Positions 1 through 6,587 of a stretch of DNA of 34,114 nucleotides are shown in pieces. The notes beneath the pieces are model-generated. The model was not told the DNA's origin and made no database searches. It worked only from the letters and a program-made list of their open reading frames with translations. A program made the position numbers and the translations under genes. The DNA comes from an uncultured Clostridia bacterium (GTDB taxonomy: Bacteria > Bacillota > Clostridia > TANB77 > CAG-508): contig CALYAJ010000018.1 in the NCBI GenBank assembly GCA_944393485.1, positions 1 to 34,114 on the forward strand. The letters run 5' to 3'. How positions within the stretch are numbered: the stretch's first letter is position 1; every line of letters starts with the position of its first letter.

Positions 1-8
1 TTATTTCT

Positions 9-89
9 CTAAACGTACTTGTGTGTGTGTGTGTGTGTGTGTACAGCGCCAATGTTTTCGGCGTTTCTATCTATTTTATGTTTTAGCAT
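9..89 (-). CDS. His-Thr microsatellite leader ORF, copy 1 (26 aa)
   Basis: Short ORF with a good ribosome-binding site (AGGAGA, 6 nt before ATG). It reads MLKHKIDRNAENIGAV, then HTHTHTH, then KYV and a TAG stop. The His-Thr run is encoded by a (CA)n tract, 11 GT units on the plus strand at 21-42. The core NAENIGAVHTHTHT is shared with a second copy at 2230-2316, but that copy has 10 units and therefore leaves the tract in a different frame. The codons for NAENIG also form a small stem (CGCC/GGCG). What this copy controls lies left of the window. I do not recognise a named family. It may be a leader peptide rather than a functional protein. Confidence 0.5.
   Translation of the reverse strand: MLKHKIDRNAENIGAVHTHTHTHKYV
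21..42. repeat. (GT)11 dinucleotide microsatellite
   Basis: Uninterrupted GT x 11 (CA on the coding minus strand) inside the copy-1 leader ORF. Tracts like this change length by slipped-strand mispairing, and each unit gained or lost shifts the reading frame. Confidence 0.9.
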
Positions 90-121
90 ATCTTTTCTCC
101 TAATTTTTTGTTTCTTTTATA

Positions 122-150
122 ATTATATGGTAACAATCTTAAAAAGTAAA
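122..150 (-). promoter_or_regulatory. Promoter of leader copy 1
   Basis: On the minus strand a TTTACT -35 box (145-150) and a TATAAT -10 box (122-127) are separated by exactly 17 nt. The same boxes and spacing recur in copy 2, although the spacer sequence differs, which supports selection on this promoter. Transcription would start about 25 nt before the short ORF. Confidence 0.75.
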
Positions 151-193
151 TAGGTAATATTTTCATTTTTTGAAATTATTACCTATCCTAATA

Positions 194-467
194 TTAAAAT
201 AAATCAGAATGTGAACCTGTTCTTGAAATAATTAACGTTATTGTATCTCTTTCAATAGTATAAATTAAAAGTCAATCAGGTTGAATATGACATTCTTTAA
301 AACCGTTTATAATTTCCTGTTAAAAAATGGTCTCTATATTGAGCCGGTAATTCTTTTTCTTCTGCTAATAATTGAATAACGTACTTTAATTTGCTAATAT
401 CATAACCTCTCTTTTTCATCAATTTATAATCTTTCTTAAATTGATTAGTGTATTTAATTCTTAACAC
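194..467 (-). pseudogene. Broken YafQ-family toxin (mRNA interferase)
   Basis: The frame starts at a GTG that overlaps the antitoxin stop codon by one base, the usual antitoxin-toxin arrangement. It reads VLRIKYTNQFKKDYKLMKK and continues to LTGNYK. There one extra base (a C) shifts the frame, giving an early TAA. In the next frame the conserved YafQ C-terminus follows: GFKECHIQPD, a TGA where the family has Trp, LLIYTI, and then RTGSHSDLF at the stop. The histidines expected for YafQ catalysis (DH, ECH, GSH) are present but split between frames. Two independent lesions make this a pseudogene. TGA recoding is unlikely because other genes here end in TGA in ATGA and GTGA overlaps, and it would not repair the frameshift. 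Confidence 0.85.
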
Positions 468-736
468 TATTTATCCAACTCCTCAAACATTTCATCTACA
501 CTATCAAAAGTTTTACTTAAGTTTTTCCCGTTTTTTACATCATCTATTACTTGTTCAGTTTCTTTATTAAATCTTGGTTTCTTAATTTCGAAAGGAATAC
601 CGTCATTTAGTATAACTTGATTTAAAAATACATTAATAGCTTCTGTAATAGAAAGTCCTAAATCATTTAATGTTTTTTCCGCTTGCTTCTTAACTCTTGG
701 TTCAACTCTTACATGTAAAACATCTGTCTTTGCCAT
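467..736 (-). CDS. RelB/DinJ-family antitoxin
   Basis: 89-residue antitoxin with an N-terminal ribbon-helix-helix (residues about 5-50, beginning KTDVLHVRVEP and including LGLSITEAINVFLNQ), which dimerises and binds the operator. The acidic C-terminus would wrap the toxin active site. The start is set by AGGAGGTG before the ATG. The cognate YafQ-type toxin immediately follows but is broken by a frameshift and a nonsense codon, so this is an orphan antitoxin that could still repress its promoter or neutralise related toxins elsewhere. A consensus-like promoter overlaps an inverted repeat upstream, consistent with autoregulation. Confidence 0.85.
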   Translation of the reverse strand: MAKTDVLHVRVEPRVKKQAEKTLNDLGLSITEAINVFLNQVILNDGIPFEIKKPRFNKETEQVIDDVKNGKNLSKTFDSVDEMFEELDK

Positions 737-766
737 AATTCAACACCTCCTATTTCTATTATATGT

Positions 767-801
767 ATTGTATCACGTTTTATTTACATTTTCAATACAA
801 T
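767..801 (-). promoter_or_regulatory. Antitoxin promoter with operator-like inverted repeat
   Basis: On the minus strand, TTGAAA (790-795), a 17-nt spacer and TACAAT (767-772). A perfect 7-bp inverted repeat, ATTGTAT (767-773) and ATACAAT (795-801), covers both promoter boxes. This is where a ribbon-helix-helix antitoxin would bind to repress its own operon. Operator function is inferred. Confidence 0.65.
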
Positions 802-852
802 TGTTACTTTGACTTTGTTTTTACTAACAAAATAGTTTAATATATTGCTAAA

Positions 853-2085
853 TTAATTATATATATAATTTTCTACTATTTTATATATAACATTGCTCGA
901 CAACCGTAGATAGCTTGCTGCAAAAGTAGGCTGCAAACTATATCGTGATATTGATTTTCCAACAACATCGTTAGTAGATCCTCCTCTATTACTTCTTCCG
1001 TTAATACTTGCTTCTATTATCCAATCATATACATTTCCCACTAAATCGTATATATTATTTGAATTCGTATATTCACTACTTCCTGTCGGTATTCTTACTT
1101 CAATACCTGATTTTTTTATCTCTATCTTTCCATTACTTGTACTATATTCAAACTCACTACTTTTGTTGTTTCCCCAAGTAGAAGAATCTATGCATATATC
1201 TTCTTTTGTCTTATTTCCACTTTCTATCAGCCACATTAAAGTTCTATCCCATTGACATCCCCATAACATTCCTGTTTCTATACTTGAATTTTTGTTTTTT
1301 AACGTTTTACATTTATTATACATGTCATACCACGTTTGGTTATTACCTATATTAATATTAAATTTTTTCAATACAACTTTTTCTTTATTTAAGTCTCCAG
1401 TTTCATATCTACCTATATAAAACCCATTATATGTTTCTATACTATTTATCATATCGTTGAATTCATATTCCATTTGTAATAAAAATTCATGAGTAGTAAT
1501 TGCGCCCGTTCCTTCTTTCTTTAAATTTAAATCCATATCATATCCTTTTTGGACAAGCTTGATTACTATATCTGGCTCTCTATTTTTTGTTCTATCTAAT
1601 ATTTTTATTACTCCATCGCTTTCACTCCAATTAAGCGGCTTAGCACCTGTTACTGGATCTATATTATCTCCTGTTTCTGTTGTAAAAGTATATAACTTTC
1701 CCCATTTTTTTCCATTTTCATCTGTTCCATACATTGTAGTCGCGTCTGGTACTGGTATCCATACATATTGATTTCTTGTTTTTTGTGCTTCTTCTACATT
1801 ACTATCATTTACTTCTTCTGTTCCTTCATATATTACATATCCAGTATCTATTTCATTTTCACCAGTTGCTTTACTTCCCACATATCCATTTGGTACTGGC
1901 ACTTTGTCCCCACTGCTATCTAATTCTACATGCATATGTTTATTTTCTTGTAAGTTTTCTGTATTAAATTCTTTTGTTGTTGCTAGTACCACTTTACTAT
2001 CATTTTTAAAATATGTTATTGATATACATATTAGTACTAATATTAACACCATTGATATTATTTTCAAACTTCTTTTCTTTTGCAT
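853..2085 (-). CDS. Secreted FGE/SUMF1-fold surface protein
   Basis: 410-residue protein. Residues 1-26 are a basic start plus a hydrophobic segment, acting as a signal peptide or membrane anchor. The body has hallmarks of the formylglycine-generating-enzyme (SUMF1) fold: YVWIPVPDA near 107, GFYIGRYETGD near 221, IYDLVGNVYDW near 345 and NRGGS near 362. In gut Clostridia such proteins are usually non-catalytic surface proteins. I see no clear paired catalytic cysteines, so a sulfatase-activating role is doubtful. The start is supported by AGGAGG 7 nt before the ATG. The gene sits about 45 nt downstream of a strong intrinsic terminator, with no room for its own promoter, so expression should depend on readthrough of the leader at 2131-2380. 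The C-terminus (ending NYIYN) differs from the RVALY-type ending common in such domains. Confidence 0.75.
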   Translation of the reverse strand: MQKKRSLKIISMVLILVLICISITYFKNDSKVVLATTKEFNTENLQENKHMHVELDSSGDKVPVPNGYVGSKATGENEIDTGYVIYEGTEEVNDSNVEEAQKTRNQYVWIPVPDATTMYGTDENGKKWGKLYTFTTETGDNIDPVTGAKPLNWSESDGVIKILDRTKNREPDIVIKLVQKGYDMDLNLKKEGTGAITTHEFLLQMEYEFNDMINSIETYNGFYIGRYETGDLNKEKVVLKKFNINIGNNQTWYDMYNKCKTLKNKNSSIETGMLWGCQWDRTLMWLIESGNKTKEDICIDSSTWGNNKSSEFEYSTSNGKIEIKKSGIEVRIPTGSSEYTNSNNIYDLVGNVYDWIIEASINGRSNRGGSTNDVVGKSISRYSLQPTFAASYLRLSSNVIYKIVENYIYN

Positions 2086-2130
2086 TAAAATTCCTCCTTA
2101 ATCTTCCGTATTCTTTAAAAAATTACACGC

Positions 2131-2193
2131 AAAAAAACAGGATGTACCGCTTGCACTATATTTTTTCATATAGTGCTACAGTCATCCTGTTTT
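2131..2193 (-). terminator. Intrinsic terminator acting as candidate attenuator
   Basis: On the minus strand an 11-bp perfect stem (AAAACAGGATG with CATCCTGTTTT) extends into ACTG/CGGT and an inner 9-bp stem (GCACTATAT/ATATAGTGC), followed by seven T. It lies between the His-Thr leader ORF and the ribosome-binding site of the secreted FGE-like gene. Transcription from the upstream promoter must pass it to express that gene. Confidence 0.85.
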
Positions 2194-2248
2194 CCACGCA
2201 ATATAGAGTAGCCTCATTTGCTACCCCTTTTATTTCTCTAAACGTACT
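2156..2248 (-). other. Out-of-frame open extension of the leader ORF (30 codons)
   Basis: Directly after the CA tract one frame stays open for 30 codons, starting STFREIKGVANEATLY and ending VALYEKI before a TAG at 2156-2158. That stop lies in the 3' arm of the terminator stem. The present tract (10 units) puts translation in a different frame that stops at 2230. Tracts of 9 or 12 units would join this extension to the ATG. Coding status is inferred from its openness and protein-like composition. Confidence 0.4.
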
Positions 2249-2316
2249 TGTGTGTGTGTGTGTGTGTGTACAGCGCCAATGTTTTCGGCGTTTCTATTTA
2301 TTTTTACGCTTTGCAT
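2230..2316 (-). CDS. His-Thr microsatellite leader ORF, copy 2 (28 aa)
   Basis: 28-codon ORF reading MQSVKINRNAENIGAV, HTHTHT, QVRLEK, then TAA. It starts about 28 nt after a predicted transcription start and has a strong AGGAG ribosome-binding site, so it should be translated efficiently. The (CA)10 tract sets which of three frames is read after the His-Thr run: this one stops quickly, another stops sooner, and the third runs 30 codons into the terminator hairpin. It sits directly upstream of an attenuator and a secreted-protein gene, which points to a regulatory leader peptide. An alternative is sensing of His or Thr supply by ribosome stalling. Family not recognised. Confidence 0.6.
   Translation of the reverse strand: MQSVKINRNAENIGAVHTHTHTQVRLEK
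2250..2269. repeat. (GT)10 dinucleotide microsatellite
   Basis: Ten uninterrupted GT units (CA on the coding strand) inside leader ORF copy 2, one unit shorter than the copy at 21-42, while the flanking sequence is nearly identical. The difference is direct evidence of repeat-length change between copies. Confidence 0.9.
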
Positions 2317-2351
2317 CCTTTTTCTCCTAATTTTTCTTGTTTCTTTTTATA

Positions 2352-2380
2352 ATTATATGGTAACAAATAAAAAAAGTAAA
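2352..2380 (-). promoter_or_regulatory. Promoter of leader copy 2
   Basis: TTTACT (2375-2380), a 17-nt spacer and TATAAT (2352-2357) on the minus strand, as in copy 1. The predicted start near 2345 gives a leader of about 260 nt before the FGE-like gene. Confidence 0.75.
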
Positions 2381-2421
2381 TAGCAAATATTGTATTTTAC
2401 TTAACGCTTTTTCCAACATAC

Positions 2422-2452
2422 AAAAAAAAATATCCCTTTATGGGATATTTTC
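2422..2452 (-). terminator. Terminator after rpmF
   Basis: Stem AAATATCCC/GGGATATTT with a five-base loop, followed on the minus strand by a run of T. It lies about 10 nt past the rpmF stop. Confidence 0.85.
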
Positions 2453-2461
2453 TCTATATAA

Positions 2462-2653
2462 TTAATCGTTTTTTGCTGTTTCCTTAACTACAACTTCTTC
2501 TCCATTATAATATCCACATGTTGGGCAAACTCTATGTGGCATTACAGGTGCATGACAATGAGAACATGTTGCTAAGTTTGGTGTTTCTAATTTCCATGTT
2601 GATCTTCTTTTATGTGTTCTTTGTTTAGACCATCTTCTTTTTGGTTGTGCCAT
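2462..2653 (-). CDS. rpmF: Ribosomal protein bL32
   Basis: Ribosomal protein bL32 of the large subunit, 63 residues from MAQPKRRWSKQRTHKRRS. It is a zinc-ribbon version: CSHCH and, 14 residues on, CPTCG supply the four cysteines. The reading frame extends two codons upstream to a TTG, but AGGAGG is correctly spaced for the internal ATG chosen here. The YceD-type gene that often precedes rpmF is absent. It has its own promoter and terminator, and may also receive transcripts from the gene at 2762-4753. Confidence 0.97.
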   Translation of the reverse strand: MAQPKRRWSKQRTHKRRSTWKLETPNLATCSHCHAPVMPHRVCPTCGYYNGEEVVVKETAKND

Positions 2654-2723
2654 TCTCAATCCCTCCTTTGACTCAAGATATGTATATATCTATATTATTT
2701 CTCACATAATTCGTTACTGTAAT

Positions 2724-2752
2724 AGTATACTAGCATTTTTTGGTTTTGTCAA
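2724..2752 (-). promoter_or_regulatory. rpmF promoter
   Basis: Consensus TTGACA (2747-2752), 17-nt spacer, TATACT (2724-2729) on the minus strand. This fits strong expression of a ribosomal protein gene. Confidence 0.85.
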
Positions 2753-2761
2753 CACTTTTGT

Positions 2762-4753
2762 TTATTCAATTTTTGATATTTTAAAATTATCATAGTCTAT
2801 TTCATATTTACGGTCTGTTTCATTATTAGCTTTTATAACTATTGAGTTATCATCTGTATTTAATGCTGCATCTAGTCCTGTTTCTCTTAATCTGTTTACT
2901 GTAACTATACCTTTTATTTGTTTAATTTGATTTTCATCACCATTTGCTTGCTGAATCATTGCAATATATTCTTGATTATTTTGTAAATCATCTTTAGCTA
3001 AATTTAAAGCTCTTTGAACTTGTGATTTAAATTCATCTTCATCAAAAGCATCTACAATTCTACTCCATTTTAATGAACCTTGATAATTTATTGTATTTGC
3101 ATCAAATCCTAATGCAGCAAGTTTAGTCGTATATAAATAATTTAATCTTTCTTTTATTGCATTATAATTATTTGTAAAATCATCTAATGTCATATTATTT
3201 ATAACAATTGAATTGTCTGCAGTTAATTCTTCAACAGTAACTTCTGCACCAAAATTTTTACTAGAAGTAAATTTAATATCGTTTACTTTATTATGGTCAT
3301 TATCATTAAGTTCAATCATTAAATTCAATAATGTATCCTCTGTACTTCCTTCTAGTTTTATATTTAACTCTGTAGTATTTGTTACTGTTTCACCTGTTTT
3401 TGAAGTAGATTGAACTTTGAATTCATTATCATTACTTGATGTAATTCTTTCTAATGTTGTAGTTGTTGTAACTGGTGTTTCATCATTAATTGTTTTTGTT
3501 ATTGTTACTTTTTGATTTGCATCTGTCATAGTATTATCTATTCTATAAGTTGCATTTCCAAACTCAATTAATGTAGTAGCTAATTCTCTATTTGTTTCAT
3601 ATACAGTTATTTTTAAACTCTCTTCTTCTTTAACTCCATCTCTTTTTAATTCATCTATTTTTTCTTGAATTCTTTGTTTAATTGTTACTATATATTGCTC
3701 ATCCATTTGTATAAATTCTGTTATATATTTCAAAGTGGTATCATCTGTCATTAATTGCTCTAAAAATGCAATTTTTAAAGCCAAAAATTCTTGAGCACTT
3801 AATTCTAACATATATGCATTTGCTGTAACAGATTGTCCGTTCATATCAATTGTCACTTCTTTTTGACTAGAAAAATGATTATCTGTAACTTGATTATTTA
3901 ACAAATTTTGATAAGTAGATAATATTTTTTGCTTATCTGCCTGATCCATATTTTTATAAATATTATAATTTAATGGATTAAATTTATTTGGTAATCCATC
4001 TGGATTTTGTACATTTAATTTCGTGTATACATCTCTTAAATTTTCATTATTTAATGTTAGATATTGATATACTACTTCATCAGATTTTATACCATAAGAA
4101 TCACCTGATTTTATAACATTAAATGTAAATTGGTCTTGGTCATTATATTTTACTGTTGCTACTGCAGATTGTTTTCCATCCACTAAATTACTATTAACTA
4201 TGTATGTTAACTTTAAATTATTCATTAATGTATCAAATTGTGCTGTATCTGCTTGTGGAACTACATTTTGAACACTCTCATTTTCATTAGTTGCTTGATC
4301 TCCTGATATCACATTTTGTTCAAGAGCAACATCTTGATTTGTAACCGCATTTACCATTTCAGAGTTTATATCATTTGCATCAATTGTAGGTTCAGTTACT
4401 GTATTCATATCTACAGTATTTTCAGGTTGATTAGCTTGTTCTCCATCTACATTAGTTACAGTTTCTGGCTGAGTTTGAGCCCCTTCTTCAAGCATTCCTG
4501 TTTTTAGCGAAATTTCTACTGTATCTTGATATTTATTATTATTTAATTTTTGATAATATCTATCTAATAAATTAGTATCCACTACACTAAAAATATTTGC
4601 ATTCTGATATGCATATTTATAAAATAATTCTTCATCACTTTTAAGCATATCTGTTGCATAATTTAAGTATGCTAAAACACTACCTATTATTAAAGCTAAG
4701 ACAATTATTACCGAAAGTACTATTATTAATCTTCTTTTTTTTCTCCCCATCAT
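2762..4753 (-). CDS. Membrane-anchored extracellular protein, function unknown
   Basis: 663 residues. A basic N-terminus (MGRKKRR) precedes one transmembrane helix (about residues 8-29), and the rest should be outside the cell. Residues about 87-165 are a low-complexity, Gln/Asn/Thr/Glu-rich linker. The remainder is a large alpha/beta region rich in Thr, Asp and Asn, with no cysteine or catalytic motif that I recognise. It is last in a minus-strand run that begins with lepA, 23 nt after rlmB, with an AGGAGG ribosome-binding site. Related long single-pass proteins of unknown function occur in Clostridia, but I cannot name a family with confidence. Confidence 0.7.
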   Translation of the reverse strand: MMGRKKRRLIIVLSVIIVLALIIGSVLAYLNYATDMLKSDEELFYKYAYQNANIFSVVDTNLLDRYYQKLNNNKYQDTVEISLKTGMLEEGAQTQPETVTNVDGEQANQPENTVDMNTVTEPTIDANDINSEMVNAVTNQDVALEQNVISGDQATNENESVQNVVPQADTAQFDTLMNNLKLTYIVNSNLVDGKQSAVATVKYNDQDQFTFNVIKSGDSYGIKSDEVVYQYLTLNNENLRDVYTKLNVQNPDGLPNKFNPLNYNIYKNMDQADKQKILSTYQNLLNNQVTDNHFSSQKEVTIDMNGQSVTANAYMLELSAQEFLALKIAFLEQLMTDDTTLKYITEFIQMDEQYIVTIKQRIQEKIDELKRDGVKEEESLKITVYETNRELATTLIEFGNATYRIDNTMTDANQKVTITKTINDETPVTTTTTLERITSSNDNEFKVQSTSKTGETVTNTTELNIKLEGSTEDTLLNLMIELNDNDHNKVNDIKFTSSKNFGAEVTVEELTADNSIVINNMTLDDFTNNYNAIKERLNYLYTTKLAALGFDANTINYQGSLKWSRIVDAFDEDEFKSQVQRALNLAKDDLQNNQEYIAMIQQANGDENQIKQIKGIVTVNRLRETGLDAALNTDDNSIVIKANNETDRKYEIDYDNFKISKIE

Positions 4754-4776
4754 TTTAATTTCCTCCTCTTTAGTAT

Positions 4777-5523
4777 TTATTTTGATCTTTGTTTACATAC
4801 TTCATACATTATTATTCCTGCTGAAACTGAAGCATTTAATGATGTTATTTTTCCTTTCATTGGAATTTTTACCATAAAATCGCAATTTTCTTTTACCAGT
4901 CTACTTATTCCAAAACCTTCACTTCCAATAACAATTGCAATCGGGATTCTATAATTTTCTTGGTAGTAATAATTTTTAGCATTCATATCTGTTCCACATA
5001 CCCAAATGTCATTTTTCTTTAATGTCTTTATAGTTTCTGTAATATTATTTACTCTTGCTATTTTCATATATTCTGTTGCACCAGCTGATACTTTATTAAC
5101 TGTACTATTAACAGAAGCTGCTCTTCTTTTCGGGATAATAATACCATGTACTCCAGCTGTCTCGGCAGTTCTAATTATTGCTCCTAAATTATGCGGATCT
5201 TCTATTCCGTCTAGTATTAATATAAAAGGATCTTCTTTTTTAGATTTTGCCTCTTCTATAATATCTTCCACATCACAATATTCAAATGGTGGTACTATTG
5301 CAATTACACCTTGATAATTATCTGTTCTTGCCATTTCTTTCATTTGTTTTTTATCTTTTTCAATAATTATTACTTTTCTTTCTTTTGCTTTAGCAATAAT
5401 TTTATTTATAGAGCCATGTTTTTCTCCTCTTTCAATAAATAATTTATTAATGTCTTTTTGGCTTTCTAATAATTCTAGAACTGCATTTCTACCTTCTACT
5501 TGATCACTATATTCTTCTTTCAT
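4777..5523 (-). CDS. rlmB: 23S rRNA (guanosine-2'-O)-methyltransferase RlmB
   Basis: SpoU/TrmH-family SAM-dependent methyltransferase, 248 residues. An N-terminal substrate-binding domain (EGRNAVLELL near 10) precedes the knotted SPOUT domain with its three motifs: DGIEDPHNLGAIIRTAE, IAIVIGSEGFGIS and the C-terminal SLNASVSAGIIMYE. The family methylates a conserved guanosine in the 23S rRNA peptidyl-transferase region. A longer frame reaches 5670, but AGGAGG lies just before the ATG at 5523, and that ATG overlaps the preceding stop as ATGA, so the shorter start is chosen. It is co-transcribed with lepA and the two genes between them. Confidence 0.93.
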   Translation of the reverse strand: MKEEYSDQVEGRNAVLELLESQKDINKLFIERGEKHGSINKIIAKAKERKVIIIEKDKKQMKEMARTDNYQGVIAIVPPFEYCDVEDIIEEAKSKKEDPFILILDGIEDPHNLGAIIRTAETAGVHGIIIPKRRAASVNSTVNKVSAGATEYMKIARVNNITETIKTLKKNDIWVCGTDMNAKNYYYQENYRIPIAIVIGSEGFGISRLVKENCDFMVKIPMKGKITSLNASVSAGIIMYEVCKQRSK

Positions 5524-6179
5524 TTTGCCTCCTTTCTGAATATTACTCTTAGATACTCTTCTAGAAAATTTAATAATACTTGTATATTCTGAAATATTTT
5601 TATATCTCTGTATTCTTTTGATATTTCTATTTCTAAACAAGGTATTTTTAATTTTTCTGAAATAGTACATGCTATGGTATGTATTGTAGATGCTTTAAAA
5701 ACTTTATCTACTGTAATATTATTAATTCCATATTTTTTTCCTATATTTATAAAGTCTGTTACATATTCGGTTTTTCCATTTACATTTTTTAAATTGTTTG
5801 TAGCTATATCTATGTCAAATCCTTGATTCGCTTTTGCTCCATGTATATCTAATAAAAACTTTATATCTTCTTTTTCAATTATCTCTAATAATTTGTCCTT
5901 ATATGGATTTTTTTCTATGTCGTAATTTGCATCATCATTGTTATTTCTAGTTTTATATATGCAATAACAATTTAAGCTTTTTTGCAATGAAATTGCAATT
6001 GTTCCTGTTGCAATATCTTTTCCTTTTATTTTTCCATTTCTAATTTGACTTACACTGTGCGGTGCAGATAAAATTATCTTTTCTTTTCCTTTTATATATT
6101 TAAAAGATTCTGTATTTTTTTCGTTATATTCGTCAAATTTTTTATTTATTTTCTCAAACTCACTTTTTGTTATTTTCAT
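5520..6179 (-). CDS. N-formylglutamate amidohydrolase-like protein
   Basis: 219 residues. The motifs match the zinc-dependent N-formylglutamate amidohydrolase (FGase) superfamily: ILSAPHSVSQIR near 46 (first zinc ligand region), a central LLDIHGA, and a late CLEIEISKEYRD. It is shorter than classical HutG-type enzymes. No histidine-degradation genes are nearby, so the substrate is unknown. The start is the ATG with AGGTGG 3 nt upstream. An in-frame GTG two codons earlier is part of that ribosome-binding site. Its TGA stop overlaps the rlmB start by 4 nt, implying translational coupling. Confidence 0.65.
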   Translation of the reverse strand: MKITKSEFEKINKKFDEYNEKNTESFKYIKGKEKIILSAPHSVSQIRNGKIKGKDIATGTIAISLQKSLNCYCIYKTRNNNDDANYDIEKNPYKDKLLEIIEKEDIKFLLDIHGAKANQGFDIDIATNNLKNVNGKTEYVTDFINIGKKYGINNITVDKVFKASTIHTIACTISEKLKIPCLEIEISKEYRDIKIFQNIQVLLNFLEEYLRVIFRKEAK

Positions 6180-6194
6180 ATCCACCTACTAAAA

Positions 6195-6569
6195 CTATTT
6201 TTTAATATTTTCTAAATGACCTTTTAATGGTATAACTCCCCAACCAATTAATTCATCTGCAAATGGTTCATATATATCATTTTTTAAAAACACTGTTTTT
6301 CCAAAATAGAATCCCATAGCTATTTCTGCAAAACTATTTGCACCAATATAATTCTTTTGCCCATTTTTCTCCTCATTTATAATTAATACATAATCAGTTC
6401 TTTCATTTTGTATTTCTGAAAAGTGAAGCATAGAGTGTTCTCTTTTTGGCATTGGTACAAAAAATTCTTTTGGAATTACTACTTCAAATCCTTCTTTTTC
6501 TAAATCTCTACCTATTTTTATAATATAATCTTTAAAGGTTCTGCTGCCACATAAAACTAACCTTTTCAT
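6195..6569 (-). CDS. Small Rossmann-type protein, nucleoside 2-deoxyribosyltransferase-like
   Basis: 124 residues. It begins MKRLVLCGSRTFKD, a beta strand followed by a glycine/serine loop, as in nucleoside 2-deoxyribosyltransferases and related nucleotide-binding proteins. A later IGANSFAEIAMGFYFGK resembles the segment carrying the catalytic Glu of that family (Glu in FAEIA). The length fits a minimal single-domain member. It lies 18 nt downstream of lepA and 15 nt upstream of the amidohydrolase-like gene, clearly in one operon. The substrate cannot be inferred, and a housekeeping nucleotide-binding role is equally possible. Confidence 0.5.
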   Translation of the reverse strand: MKRLVLCGSRTFKDYIIKIGRDLEKEGFEVVIPKEFFVPMPKREHSMLHFSEIQNERTDYVLIINEEKNGQKNYIGANSFAEIAMGFYFGKTVFLKNDIYEPFADELIGWGVIPLKGHLENIKK

Positions 6570-6587
6570 TTAAAATTTGTACTCCTT

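Noticed and set aside
21..42. Repeat-length difference between leader copies as a sequencing error
   Set aside because: Cannot be excluded from one sequence. The flanks also differ between copies, so they are real separate loci, but the exact unit counts need read-level confirmation.
194..467. TGA read as Trp (alternative genetic code) to rescue the toxin
   Set aside because: Other genes here use TGA as a stop in ATGA and GTGA overlaps, and the toxin also has a separate frameshift.
2086..2230. Known riboswitch (for example cyclic-di-GMP) upstream of the surface-protein gene
   Set aside because: I could not find the conserved core of any riboswitch class I know; the structure is explained by the terminator and a short ORF.
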